64,000 nucleotides of DNA from Thalassia testudinum (GCA_037157565.1 JAZHRO010000013.1:75757501-75821500), one strand, 5' to 3'. Shown: positions 34,331 to 46,800, counted from the first letter of the stretch. Notes: a model not told the origin generated them from the sequence alone. Translations and numbers: made by a program.

Positions 34331-37315
34331 CCTACGTCGAGACACTAAATGATTTCCTTCTTGACCACTTCTCGCATATTAGGGTTTAATCTCCTCTACA
34401 TTTAGTGAGAAGGGTGGGATCCATCTCCCATAAAAATCTGATGATTGCAATAAGATGACTCAATCCCCTTAAGGTCATGGATGGTCCAACCAATTGCCTC
34501 CTTATGTCTTTTTAAGACCTCAATCAGTTTCAACTCCTACTCCTTAGTCAATTTTGCACTTATAATCACAAGGAGCATTTTCCTAGGTCCTAAAAATTCA
34601 TATTTCAGACTCAAGCAATGATTTCAGTTCAAGCTGGGGCGGGTTTAGGATGGAGGGTAAGGAGAATGCGAATGAAGATTCATCAGGATGATCTAAAGGA
34701 AGAGGTTGGAAGTGAACAAAATCAACCTCTTCAGAATGTGGCAGGTCTTCCACAGAAGGATGTGGGTTGGGTTCATTGGTGCAAGAGATTCTCAAGGACA
34801 GTAAAAGCCATACAAGTCTCAACATTCAGATTATCTTCCTCAAGTTCTTCAATATATCAACAACCTTCAAATTTGTTAATCGCCTTGAAAATGTCGAGTT
34901 TCATTTTTCTATCCCAAAACGTGATTTCCATACTATCGCTTTCACAGTTGATATTGACCTTAACGATAGCCAGGAACGGACTCTCAAGAATGATAGGCAT
35001 GTTCCTTAAATCCTCAGGTATATCCATGTCAAGGACAAGGAAATCTACAGGAAAGTAAAGTCATTAACCATGACAATAACATCCTCAATAACACCTTTCG
35101 AATTTGTGACCAAACGATCCACTAACTACAGTGTTACTGAGGCTGACCTAAGTTCACTTAATCCAAACTTTTCGTAAAGAGAAGTCGGAATTAGGCTAAT
35201 GGATGCACCTAGATCCAAAAGTGTCGTGTCAAAAGTGTAATCCCCAATAACACAAGAAATCAAAAGGGGCACCTGAATCTCTCTTTTTTCGAGGAAGGTG
35301 ATGCAGGATAACAGAACTAACTTGCTCGGAGAGAATCACTTCCTCGGGGTAGATTCCCTCGGCTTACGCTTCTGAGTGCATAAATCCTTTAAGAATTTAG
35401 CATAAACCGGAATGTGTTTAATAGTATCGAGGAGCGGGATATTGATTTCAACATTCTTGAATATATTCAAGAACTCCTTGTCACTATCAACAGACTTCTT
35501 CCTAGGTTTAAGTAAGGCTTCAGGGAATGGAACATGAGTCAGATCTTTAAAATCAGGTTCCTGAGTTTTGATTTCTTCTTCAGTGTTCTCCTTTCCTTCC
35601 CCAGGCTCACCAGGGTGTAATTGACTAGAAGACAGCAATTTTGGATCCTGGGTTTACCGTCCACTCAAGGTAGCAGAATTTGCAAAAGCGTATGAGTTTG
35701 GGTCTTGGGGAGAGTTAGGAGAGATCGGAGGGGCTTGATTAGCCAGATATCCCAAATTAGATGAAGCAGAAGGACCCTACTCAACCACCTAAACATATGT
35801 GTGTGGGTCCCTTTGATTCCCGTACCCTTGGACTCGATTGCCCAAATTCTGTATGTTGCAAGATGTGGGTACAGGTTGAGATGGCAAACATCCAGGATGA
35901 CAAGAACTAGCAATGAGCCCGGATTGCAAGTTGTCCAACGAGGTTTTCATTTGTTGCATAAGCTGGAACATGGATCCATGCATCTCTACCATCTGTCAAT
36001 TCAAATCAGCCTACCCTACAGTTTGACAGGCATTCCAAGTTGGCTGATTGACCTTATTAGGGGGCAGCTGAGTGTATACGTGACACTGACTCATTGGTCA
36101 TTGCGGTGCATAGTTGTTGGGTCGAATTTGGGTCTGCTACCCCAGATTTTTCCAAGAGAAGTTAAGGTAGTTCCTCCGAGCCGGATTATAGAAGTTAGAA
36201 TATGGATTAGACCTAACATTTTCCTGTACTGCATACACATCCTCATAGGGCGAGGATGGTGGGAAAGGAGAGGGATCAAAGAAACTGAGATCAAAAGCCC
36301 CAGTTTGGAACCCGTAGGGTTCCGAGTAACGCTAGCTCACAGGTTGAGCCGCTTCCAGTTGATTTACAAACTCCCGTCAAGTAGGAGCTCGTGAAGAATG
36401 GAATCCTGAGTTCTGGGATTGAGTGGATCGAGAAGTATTTACAGAGTTTCCAGCCATCCACTTTTCTATTCTTTTAGTAACCAGGTCCACTTTATCAAGC
36501 TTATTGCAAATCAGTTCCATATCGAATGAATGATAGTCATGGACATCATTAACATTCGATGTGGGTTGTTGGGATCGGTTAAAAGTATCTATGGAGGCAT
36601 GATTGATGGAATTTTCACTCATTTTCTCAAACAATTCATGCGTACTATCTACATCCTTGTTGAGGAAATTACCTCCGCAAGAAGAATTCACAGGAACGGA
36701 GTTGCTCAGTCAACTCAGGATATAAGATCTGCACGAGTCACCATTTCGACACCTCGTGGTGTGAACACTACCGCAACAAATCCTTGAATCGCTCCTAAGA
36801 CTATGAAGCGATTCCCCCGACTGTTGGACGAAAGTAATAATCGCCCAACTCAAAGCATTGCTACACCCGACTAGGAAGAATTTCTTTATGAAAGTCGATT
36901 TAAGATCATTCTAAGTTGCGATCAACCTTCCAATAGTCTGGTACCAATGTGCAGCCTTATCCCTAAGAGAGTGGGGGAAAAGCCTCATGATCATTTGCTC
37001 TTCATCCACATTTCGAGCTTTGGTGGTCCAAACCAAAGTGGTCAAGTCCTCCACATGCTAAAACAGGTTTTCAGCGCCAAGTCCATGGAAATGTTTGATT
37101 AGGCTTAACACTTGGGGCTTGATTTCTACGTCACCGGCTGCAATCTAGAAATCAAGACCCTACCTGCATTTAGAAGGATCATAAAAATCCTTCAAGGGCT
37201 GAGCACCCTGACCATGCATTTGTTGGAACCATTCTTGCATTTACTGCATTTGTTCCAAATGACTTTGCAACATCTCTTGCGGATTCAAAGGCAAAGGAGG
37301 TAGTTGATCAGCCAT
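34331..37315 (-). pseudogene. Athila gag-protease remnant
   Basis: The minus-strand gag probably starts at the ATG at 37315 (MADQLPPLPLNPQEML), followed by LFPHSLRDKAAHWYQ, a typical Athila capsid segment, near 36990-36930. 36691-36377 encodes a Ser/Asn-rich linker. 35638-35336 holds FPEALLKPRKKS and PVYAKFLKDLCTQKRK, the stretch before the protease in Athila. The protease region (about 35330-34600) is badly broken. Overlapping plus-strand frames of up to 197 codons at 35801-36394 are antisense shadows. Confidence 0.8.
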
Positions 37316-38595
37316 GGGATCAATTGGATTAAAATTCAACCTACATCTTCTTGAATGGTCGAATGGTCCTTCCAAGCAAGGATTCAATGACCTCCTTCCA
37401 AGCATAAACTACAAAAGTACTGGGGATAAGAACCCTGGAGCACAACAATACAAGCATGTCCTTATGTTGAGTAGCCTAAGGACATATGCTTCAAAGTAAA
37501 GTCAAACCACAACACGAATTTTGTGTTGTCCCTAATCCAAAAGCTCGTTAAGTTGGGATGGCGAGACAGGGGGAGCGTGTCCAGAAGGCCGCTAATTACA
37601 CAAAACCCTTGCCTGCTTAAGTCGTTTGACAATCAGGCCACCCAACTTAGCACCTTCTAAAGAAAGCAGACGTTAAAAATTTGCGCTGTAGTATTAGAAA
37701 TATCCTGAAACGGACTGATGAGTCTTAGGGCCAATGTCAACTTGATTTTAAATTAGGCATGGGATAATAGTGCTTTTGGAATGTGATGGACTCTTAAAAT
37801 GGGTTGTGCCCTTACTGATTGATTGAATAAGTATGAATGCGTGCACAATCAGGATTTTCAAGCAAGATTATTTGGATGAGTGGCTTTTAGAATTCAAATC
37901 TTGCTTAAGTAGCTTTTAGGGTTTGAATTAGGTTGATTTCAATCAAATTTAGGAGGCACACCAAGATTTGCAAACACGAGTGAAGATGTTTTCCTTTGAA
38001 ATCAAAATAAAGTAAAGTGCCTGGTATTAACTTTAATTGTTAACTCTAGTAAGCAAGCAACTTGATGAGTTATTTTTATATGAAGTGGTGTGACCCAAAC
38101 AACTCAAGCAATTGGCCTTAATGCACCACTGAGTTAGGCACACAAATGGTTACCTAATCTGATTTCCGCTCAATTATGTGTTTGGTCGTGTGTATCGATT
38201 CCAAAGATCAGGATACCGGTTGAGTATGGAGAATCAGAAGAGGTTGTGTACCTCTGTGGTTTTTTATTTTTAGAAATTTTTTTATATGCATGGAGGGTGA
38301 GGTGAATGGAGGTGGAAATCAAAGCAACCAAACTAATCCTAGGGTTTATGAGAACACCTAGGGTAATTAGGATTTAAATTAAGGTGATGGAATGAATACT
38401 ATGGAGGGGAAAGAATTGGGGAGCGCTTACACTTATCTTCAATTGCACTTTACTCATTTCTACCGCTTGAAAATTCCTGGTTGAACTACCTGCAAGACAA
38501 TAGAAAAGGAATACAAGAGGCTTAGAAAGCAAATAAGTGCGAGGAATGTGGAAAAGAAATCAAGATCCATTGCCTCCCCGGCAACGGCATCAAAA
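37316..38595 (-). other. Athila 5' leader and primer-binding site
   Basis: The primer site lies at 38595-38570. The remaining 1.25 kb is untranslated leader. The minus-strand frame 38693-38460 crosses the LTR edge and is not a gene. Confidence 0.6.
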
Positions 38596-40371
38596 TGATA
38601 AATCGGAAATTCATTACAAAAAGATTTGAGTTTAGAAAATCGATCGTAGTGCAATTCGTAAGAAAATCCGTCAATCAGATAATTTTTTACCAAAACTCAG
38701 AATGAGTCCCGGGTTGAACACGGGGAGACTACGTCGATTCGAAATCCGCAGTTATATTTTTTAGTAAATTTTGTTTCTAAATGAGACATTCACAATGATC
38801 GTTATTCTACTTGCAATATAAACACTAAAACTAAAGAGAGAGAGAGAGAGAAACAACTTTTATACTAAAAATAATGCCATTACAACTACAACTAAAAAGC
38901 GGGAAATCTAATCTAAAAAGCAATAAAGAGAGGAAGGTGATAAGTTATCCTCCTCGACGGCTGCTTGAAGGACAAGCCGAATGGACGTCACTTGGAAGGA
39001 GAGCGAAGACGGATGATGGGGGATGGGTCAGGAAGAACAGGGGTGAGGCAGGACATCGACGTCGCAGGATCCACTTCCAGAACTGAGACGAGAAGACGGC
39101 TGGCGAGAGCTCCACGAAGGGGATGAGAAGCGAGAAAATTTACACTTTACTCTAGCGGAGCTTCTCGTAGCTTGGAAGCACTAAAGTGAGCTTTAGAACT
39201 TGAGTTCTTAGCTCTTAGAGAGGGAGAAAGATGATGGAAGGGATGAAGAAAATGTGGAGGGCGTAGGGGGCTTTATATATTTGAGGTATAAGGGCAAAAA
39301 GGACATTTTATCTTTGAAAAATTAACTCTGCTGCCTTTAGTGACACATGCGCATGTCATTGTAGATAAGCGTTGGTGAAGACGCGCCCCTCATCTCTACT
39401 GCTTGCTTCTGATCTGATGCTCCACAACGCACCACGTCATTGCCTCCTGATCTTCATGCGTTGGGGCCTGCTCCCACGATCTCGAGAACTCAACCGTTCT
39501 ATCTCTTGATCGGATGGCCTAAAAGACGCGCGCACGCTTCGCCTCGTCAGCGCACAATGCCAGCGCGTACGATCGTGCATGCAGCTCAACATCAAATCAC
39601 ACGTGGGCGAATCACGCGCTTAGGTGGCGCCATGTAGCCACTCTCTTCGCCGTCCAATCGCGATCCAACTGGTGTATTTTGCTCACACCCGCTCGTTCGC
39701 CTGATTTAAGGCGTGCAGAGAGTCGAACTCGTGCCTTCAACTCGCATTTTGAGATCGTAGCCGCTGTGCTATGGCCGCTACTTTGTCAAGTTCTTGGTTT
39801 CCTCCACCGCTCTCCATTTGATGATGATCCGACGGTGGAGATCAATCTGATCTTTGTGAAGGAGTGCTACAGTGACGACTGCGGTGATGTGGATGGCTGG
39901 GATGGCGGCACATGGCACCATCCCAGCCGACCATCTTCTTTTGCTTATAGGTGGTGTCATGGATGTCAGATTGTACCAATTTTACGCTGTTGGGCTGAGA
40001 TCGTCGATCTGAACCCATTCGTGCAGTTGGATTTGTCATCTAAAGTCTGAATTTTACACTACCTTACCCCTTGACCTCTGATCTTTCTCGGACTGCATCT
40101 GATGCTACGGAAATATGATCCGAACGATCTCGGAGTCCTTAAACTCCAATTGTCATCCTGATCAGATCTGTACGGTTGGATCTTCAATCCGAGACTCCTA
40201 TAAATATTGCCCTGTTCCCTAACCACAAAAAGGGGTGAATACTATACAATTTATACAAATTAACCTAAATGCATGATGATGCATATTATGCAATATTTAC
40301 AATACATGATGCTTCTATGACACCAAGAACATGCATAAATAACCATTTTAGGCTACTTAAATGCATGCACA
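38596..40371 (-). repeat. Athila 5' LTR (about 1.78 kb)
   Basis: Partner of 28622-30406; its low-coordinate edge abuts the primer-binding site. The frames at 39440, 39679 and 39778 inside it are not genes. Confidence 0.9.
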
Positions 40372-41019
40372 GCATCCTCGTTGGTGCACCATCTATGATC
40401 GGATCTCCACCACAATCCCCGTTACGTTTCTCGTCGAAATCACTGCCCCCTTCTCACGACCCTTCTCTATCCTCATGCAACTCCTCAAGCATCACCATCG
40501 CTCCCCTAAGCACCGCTAGCACCTTCATCACCATCACTAATGTTGTCCTCGCGACCCCTGAGCCATGGCGATCCCAGAGCCTTCATCGCATGACCGATGG
40601 AGACGCTGTTATCTTCATTGCCACTATCCTTAAATCGCCACCAACGCTCCAAAATGCCACCGTGGCCTACACGATGGCCCCATTCTTTGCCATCACCTCC
40701 ATCTTATCTTACTCACCTGCAGCATCACCTTCCCACAACATTGGGGTGCTGTCTGCGTTGCTCGACACCACCCGGAGGGCTGTAATCTCTCACAGCCCCT
40801 GCTATCTTCATCGCCATTATTGCCCTCTTCACGTGAGACTTCATCGACCACTCTTTCTCCATCGACCTCAGACCAATGCGCTCTTCTTCAGGCGGGTGTT
40901 GATTTCGTGCCTCCTTATTGCTGCTATCCCCATGGAACAATAAAAATAATAACTCCAAAACAAATGATATTGATAGAAAATGTCTTCAATAAAAATGAGA
41001 TAAACCAAAGATCGATACC
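40372..41019 (-). other. Copia-4 interior, 5' side; GC-rich, unrecognised
   Basis: GC-richer than its surroundings, open on the plus strand for much of 40269-40943 and on the minus strand at 40958-40725, but with low-complexity His/Ser/Thr-rich or Arg-rich translations. No Copia gag motif is present. It might be another captured host fragment, but no family is recognised. Confidence 0.35.
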
Positions 41020-41268
41020 AAGTTGAATAATATAAACGAGCGGAAGCAAAATGACACCAAAGCATAAACAATGAGAAAACACTTGGATTTACGTAGAAAC
41101 CCCACTCACAAAGAGCGGGGAGAAAACCACGAGAAAAGGCCCCAATAGGGTTGATATCTGTATTACTCTTCTCAAAGAAACAAGTTGAGGGTGCATATCT
41201 ATTTATAGGCCACCACACACAACACAAAGTCACACTTCACTATGTCAAACAAACTACATACTCTAACA
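41020..41268 (-). repeat. Copia-4 5' LTR
   Basis: Partner of 27601-27852; followed on the minus strand by the primer site TGGTATCGATC (41019-41009). Confidence 0.88.
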
Positions 41269-42314
41269 GCTGATGGACGTCCTATTCATTCCACAAGTTC
41301 TTCATCATGTCATAATATTCTGCTAAGGACATGGAACCCTTCCTGCGTATCATCCCCAACACGATACAACCAAGTGATATTACTCTTGTGGTAGTGTACC
41401 TCAGTCAACATTTCCTACATTTTCTTGACCGACGCATAAGCCATGACATGCTTGGCAATCGTCTAGATCATGATATTCAGGAGACATGTAGCAACCCAAT
41501 CATTATCTACATCCTAAATCTGTAGAGTTCACACCAAGTTCAACTGGGGTCAAGATGTATTTCTTCCAATCGAATCCAATGAACCAGGAGGACCTAGAAC
41601 AGAATAGGAAGTTGGATCCGTCCAACTTGATAGAAGTCCCCTGCATGTCCAAAGTCGCTTAAAGATTCCTTTTGGTCAGCCACAATGTCCAGAGTCACGA
41701 TCCAAGAAAATAATGACTTCTACACACAATCATAGACTTTGAAAATTGTAATTTCATACCCCACAGAGACCAAACACAATCCTCATAACCAATTAAAATC
41801 AGGATCTCAGATCATAGAATGCAAGGACTGCAACAAGATATTGTAGTGCACAAGCTAAGGCATAGATAAGGCCCTAGCAATGCTCGTCCTATCATAGAAG
41901 TCTTGTAGGCAACCTATGGGAGTAGAGAAGATTGGTAAAGATGAGATAAAGGAAGAAGAGGGCCTAATGGTCCTAATCTAGGCCAACGCAGCCCCAAACA
42001 AGAAGTGCAAGAGGTGACATTGGACCAAAAGGGAGCAGGCGACGCTGGTCGATGCCCCCTGCAGTCCCTAGCAGTGGCGCTGCAAGCGACGTAAGGCAAG
42101 GGACAGACCAACAACAACGATCTACAAGGCCTACAGGTCGCACAGGCAGTGCTACTTGCCTGAGGGTGGCTGACAACACTGAAGGAGAGGAGAGGGAGAG
42201 GAAAGAAGTGTTTTGGTGGAGGGTTGAAGGCTAGGTTTTGGGTAGAACACCCAAGCACCGATCTAGGACCACTGCTCTAAGAAAATATAAATAAGTCCCC
42301 AATACAACTCAGCA
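41269..42314 (-). mobile_element. Copia-3, 5' part (LTR edge, leader, gag N-terminus)
   Basis: On the minus strand, a short LTR remnant TGCTGAGTTGTATTGGG (42314 down) matches the Copia-3 3' LTR start at 23909. It is followed by TTAGAGCAGTGG, a primer-site remnant, a GC-rich leader, and gag with LAEYYDMMKNLWNE near 41330-41290. The gag frame ends DVHQ at the junction and resumes PISTVAI at 27590 on the other side of Copia-4, as expected for one gag split by the insertion. Confidence 0.8.
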
Positions 42315-42405
42315 TTGGCCATAGGAGGAGATCTTGTTTGAGGAGGGGAATTCCTCCCCCACCCTGACCAGGTCCACTAGCCATGGAAGTGGAGGAAGCA
42401 TGGTC
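42315..42405 (+). other. Possible start of LINE-A upstream of the minimal LTR element
   Basis: Reads CCATGGAAGTGGAGGAAG just before the insertion. The frame (MEVEEAW) continues into SPLVGNLHEVLR after 43864, suggesting the LTR element interrupted a LINE ORF1 start. Confidence 0.4.
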
Positions 42406-42917
42406 TGTTGCGAATCAAAGAAGAGCCACATGACACGTCATGAGGCAAGCGTCACTGCCACGTGGCAGTTATCTAGAAGGCCACTTAAGCCACCGATTTT
42501 GGGTCTATAGGACCAAACATAGGAATTAGTTTCTTAGTTACCAATTAGCCTGATTTAATTTATTTATTTTAAAGAGATTTGTAAAGATTTGGTTGTTCTA
42601 AGTCTAGAAGATTTGATTGGTTGAGTCTGGCTTTAGAGATATGAATATTTGTTTACTATTTTTAGGGGATATGTACTCTATAAAATAGAGAGCCTTTCCA
42701 TAAGTTTTCTTTTAGCAATAGAAAAATTCTTCCAATCAAAAGCTCCTCTCTACCTCTCTCCACGTGGTAGCTCTTTCTCTTCCTCAAAAAAAATCACGCC
42801 AATTGCAACAGCTATAACAGGGAAAATTCCTCCCTGTTTCCACGTGAAATCAGTCCCATCATAGACTACTTTCCACGCCAATCAAGCCTCCACACCAGAT
42901 CGCCACAAATCCCAACA
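42406..42917 (+). repeat. Type B 5' LTR
   Basis: TGTTGCGAATCAAAG start, CCCAACA end. TACTCTATAAAATAGAGAGC is a TATA-box-like site near 42671, and most of the LTR aligns with 43370-43864. Confidence 0.85.
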
Positions 42918-43369
42918 TGATATCGCAGTGGTAACGCTCTAGACAACTATTCTCAAGTCGGAGTCCTTCCCGACCTTCTCTATAAGCCGACGTTCTTCCG
43001 GTTAGGCCGACGTTCTTCTCGACTCCAACTCAAGCAAAGTTCTTTCCGATTTTCTCTCAACTCAAAGTCTAAGTTCTTCCCAACCTCTATAAGCCGACAT
43101 TCTTCCAACTAAGCCAACATTCTTCTCGGTCACAATTCAGCCGAAGTTCTTTCCGATCGAAGTTCTTCTTGACTATCTCTAGAGTCGACATTCTTTCCAG
43201 CTAGAACAAAATTCTTCTCAACCGTGACCAAAATCGAAGTTTTTTCTGGTTCAAACTACCTTGAAGGAAGATGGCAAAATCAAAGATATAAGTTTCCGAT
43301 GAAGAAAAGAAGAATGATGAGGCATCTAGACCAAGTCATCGACTTCTCGACCTTCGACTTGAGGGGGAG

Positions 43370-43864
43370 CGTTGGGAATCAAAGAAAAGCCACGTGGCAC
43401 ATGCCACGTGGCAACCATCAGGCCACGTGGCAATGCCATGTGGCAGTTATCTAGAAAGCCACTTGGGCCACCGATTTTGGGTCTATAGGCCGAATTTAGT
43501 TTATTTGTTTTAAGGAGATTTGTAAAGATTTGGTTGTTCCAAATCTAGAAGATTTGATTAGATTTGATTGGTTGAGTCTAGTTTTAGAAATAAAAATATT
43601 TGTTTACTATTTTTAGGGGATATGTACTCTATAAAATAGATAGCATTCCCATATGTTTTCTTTTAGCAATAGAAAAATTCTTCCAATCAAAAGCTCCCCT
43701 CTACCTCTCCACATGGTGGCTCTCTCTTCCTCAAAAAAAACCATGCCGATTGCACCAGCCATAACAGGAAAAATTCCTCCCTGTTTCCATGTGAAATCAG
43801 TCCCATCGTGGACTACTTTCCACGCCAATCAAGCCTCCATGTCAGATCACCACAAATCCCAACA
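43370..43864 (+). repeat. Type B 3' LTR with G-box palindromes
   Basis: Contains three copies of CCACGTGGCA between about 43389 and 43432, each centred on the palindrome CACGTG. Ends CCCAACA. Confidence 0.85.
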
Positions 43865-46800
43865 GTCTCCTTTAGTGGGCAATCTTCACGAGGTGCTTCG
43901 TTTTTTGTTGGTTGGGTACCTTTTGCAAGATGATCTCACTGGAAGCAGTCAAGAGGAGTCTTTCTCATTTGAAGCTTGTTTTTGTACAATAGAAAGTGGC
44001 TTCGTTCTCTCTGAATAGGCTACTTGTCTTTGATTTGCAGCCAAAGGACTTAGAGCATTTGAAGTTCAAGGAGATGAATGTAAGGAGAGGGTGGGTTAGA
44101 TTGAGGTGCCCTTCTCATGGTGGGAATTTGAAGGATCAGCCACTTATGAAACCAATTTGGTGGGAATTCGAGGGATTTAGCTACGGTTGCACACCACTGA
44201 GATGATTGAGGGTGTCTATGCATCTTTTGCAAGGGTGAGGAGGTGCTCACATATTGGTTTGTTGGTAGGAAATATTCTTCTGTGGTTGTTGAAGGTGAGC
44301 TTTACATGGGTTGTGCCTTGCCCTCAAAAGCTATTTTAAGGCTTGGTTGGTCCTCTTGAATCATTTCCTTTGAAATTCTCGAGGAAAGGGCCTTGCCTTG
44401 TTGATCCTTTGCTAACGTGGTGGTTGCCAAAGCAACGATGGTCAAAGCAGCATCGGTATCGAAGGACAACTGCCAAATCTGGAAACAGAAGGCAATGCAT
44501 GGGGTTTCAATTTTCGAAACACGACTAGTTGGTCCTTTTATTTTGAGTGCCACGAAGCTTAGGAAGGACCACCAACCTGTCCTACACCTTAAGGAATTAC
44601 CAATGAGGCTAGATGGAGCAATTGCTTAAGATGCTGCGACTCCATAAGTGTTGATGTGGAAGATTTGGCTTCTAATGCTAGCGCTACACAAGGTGCTTTC
44701 GGATCCGAAAACAAATCAAGAATTGGTGAGTACCTATTTAACCCTTGTTGTGACTGAATCTGTTTTAAACCTAATAACCCAAATTTCTTTCATTCGACTC
44801 TTGTTGGCCCTTTTCTCTCTGTTGGTTGCTATAGTAGTGATATGGACCAGCAAGACCCTGCAGCATTTGGGTCGCTTTTTCGTAATGCTGCAACAGTGGA
44901 GGGTGACTATTTTCAAGTGCTACCATCATGGCTCAAACTTTGTAGCGATGTTGGGTAGTGTGGCGAAGTTGATTGCCATGGCGATTGACTTGTTGGCTAG
45001 TTGAGCAGAGGGGGGAATTTGGTTGCTGCAACAATAATGCACAACAACGAGGAGGGGATAGTGAAACATAATCATCAAAGAGGTCACCTTCGTCTAGCAG
45101 AGGTTTGGGTTCATCCAAACCCCATCCAAGTGAAACATGGGTTGCTCTTTAGATCGAAATACAAAAGGAAAGCTTCCAAAAAGAAGGTTGTGGTCGACTC
45201 CACGATTATTGAAGGATAGAAGGCCATATCTAATGTGGACCTGAGGGCTGCACAGGTGTTGAAAGTCAAAAGGGTGACCCAACAAGCTGCTGAAGGGAAA
45301 TCTACTCATTCCCATGGTTAGAGTCCTCACATCGAATGTCAGGGGCCAATGGGACCCAATGCGTAGGTCTATCCCGTGGAGGTCTCTGGTGGCTTAAAGG
45401 ATCAATTTTATAGCATTACAAGAGACTCATTTGGAAGTCTGGACTCATTTTTGAAGAGGAGCCTAGGCGATGACCAGTATACAAACATGGTTGCAATAAA
45501 TTCAAGTGGGGGGGCTGGTGGTCAGCTTATCATGTCGAACAGTGACAAATTTCAATTGGAGTCTTCCTTGGTAGGACCTAAGGTGATTACAGAAAATTTT
45601 ACCCATGCATCTAATGGATCTACATGGGCCATTTCTAACATTTATAGTCCTTGCAGTGCTGCCTCAAGGCAAGTCTTGTGGGATGAGATGAATTAGGTAG
45701 GCGAACATGTTGATGGGTGTCCATGGTTGGTTGGGGGGACTTCAATGTCACCTTAAGTGCAGAAGATATGCCTGATGGCAAGATGGATGCTTCTACTAGC
45801 AACTTTTGTTAGCTAGTGTACGATCTTGAGCATCTCGATCGACCAATATCAGGGGTTGTGTTTGCTTGGAGAAATGGATCTAACTCGACATCGAGGATTG
45901 ACCATTTTCTTTGCAATGTGGTTCTAGGAGAGAGGATCATTAGGGGGGTTCCATCTCGACCATGATGAGCCCTTTCTCAAATCACATGTCATTGTTGTGG
46001 GACAATGGTGAGGGGGAGTCCTATTTCAAATTCCAGAGGTCTTAACTTTCTGAGCTAGGATTTTGGAATTCTGTACACGAGAAGTGTTCTAAGGTGTAGT
46101 ACTCCACGTCTGCTGCGCGCACCCTAGTGGAGAAAATTAAGGCATTAAGGGTAGCACTGATGGGGATAAGGAGGTGCGTGAGAGGAGAAATCAGGTCAGG
46201 CAAACAGCCTTGGAGTCTATTGCAGAGCTTAATAGGAAGGAATGTCTTATGCAACTCACAAATCAACTGGAGAGATCCAAATTGGAAACCAAGGTAAGAG
46301 GATATGAAGAGGGAGATGGACTGGAGGGAGAACTCAAGACAATTGTAACTCAAAGAGGATGACTCTGACACCAGATTTTTTCATCTACCAGCATGTACCA
46401 GAAGGAAATCTACTCTAATCACTTCTTTGAGGGTGGGAGATTTAGTTCTTGAACAGAGGCTGTAGATTTGTGACGCTAATACAGTGCACTTTCGGGAGTT
46501 CACCGAGAGGAGACTGTTGGGAGGTTGGAGGTTAGGACAGTCTTAGATAGCCAGGCAAGGGTGAACCTGGATCACGACATTGATGAGGGAGGCTTGTTCT
46601 TGACAAGGCGATTCTTTCATCCATATTTAGATTACCTAAGAAGATCTTGCCGAAGTTGGACGTGACCCATAAGAGACTCTTTTAGAAGGGTCCAAATCAT
46701 AAGTTGGGTTGAGCATCGGATCGGGCTGCCTTGACCCAACCCTGAGCCCAACCCGCTAGGCTCAACTTAGGCACAGGCCCATAACTGAAAGGGTTAATGG

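Larger units (their letters stand above)
28622..40371 (-). mobile_element. Athila-type Gypsy retrotransposon (11.75 kb)
   Basis: Long LTRs (28622-30406 and 38596-40371, nearly 1.8 kb each) flank gag, protease, RT, RNase H and integrase on the minus strand. The minus strand after the upstream LTR reads TTTTGATGCCGTTGCCGGGG, a decayed form of the TGGCGCCGTTGCCGGGGA primer site of Athila/Tat elements. RT blocks are Athila-like. All frames carry stops or frameshifts. No env-like frame was recognised between integrase and the 3' LTR. The target duplication is unclear (ATCCT occurs beside both ends, offset by one or two bases). It lies inside Copia-4. Confidence 0.88.
27601..41268 (-). mobile_element. 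Copia-type LTR element (Copia-4) inserted in the gag of Copia-3
   Basis: Same-orientation LTRs of about 250 bp (27601-27852 and 41020-41268) bound the insertion. On the minus strand the LTR starts TGTTAGAGTATGTAG. Next to the upstream LTR the minus strand reads TGGTATCGATC, an initiator-Met primer site. Next to the downstream one is CTTGAGAGAGAG, a polypurine tract. GCTG flanks both ends (27597-27600 and 41269-41272). The element's own interior is only 27853-28621 plus 40372-41019, about 1.4 kb without Copia domains. The rest is the Athila element nested in it. Confidence 0.83.
42406..43864 (+). mobile_element. Minimal (TRIM-like) LTR retrotransposon, type B, 1.46 kb
   Basis: LTRs 42406-42917 (512 bp) and 43370-43864 (495 bp) enclose a 452-bp interior. 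The interior starts TGATATCGCAGTGG, a decayed initiator-Met primer site, and ends CTTGAGGGGGAG, a polypurine tract. It carries no gag or pol, only about ten repeats of a CCGAAGTTCTTTCCGA-like motif. The left flank ends GGTC and the right flank begins GTC. Copies or LTRs of the family recur at 14504 and 63555. Confidence 0.83.

Noticed and set aside
35801..36394. 197-codon plus-strand open frame
   Set aside because: It is antisense to the Athila gag region on the minus strand and has no family resemblance.
40269..40943. 224-codon plus-strand open frame
   Set aside because: It starts in the Athila LTR, crosses its end into Copia-4 interior, and is low-complexity His/Ser/Thr-rich. It is not a plausible gene.
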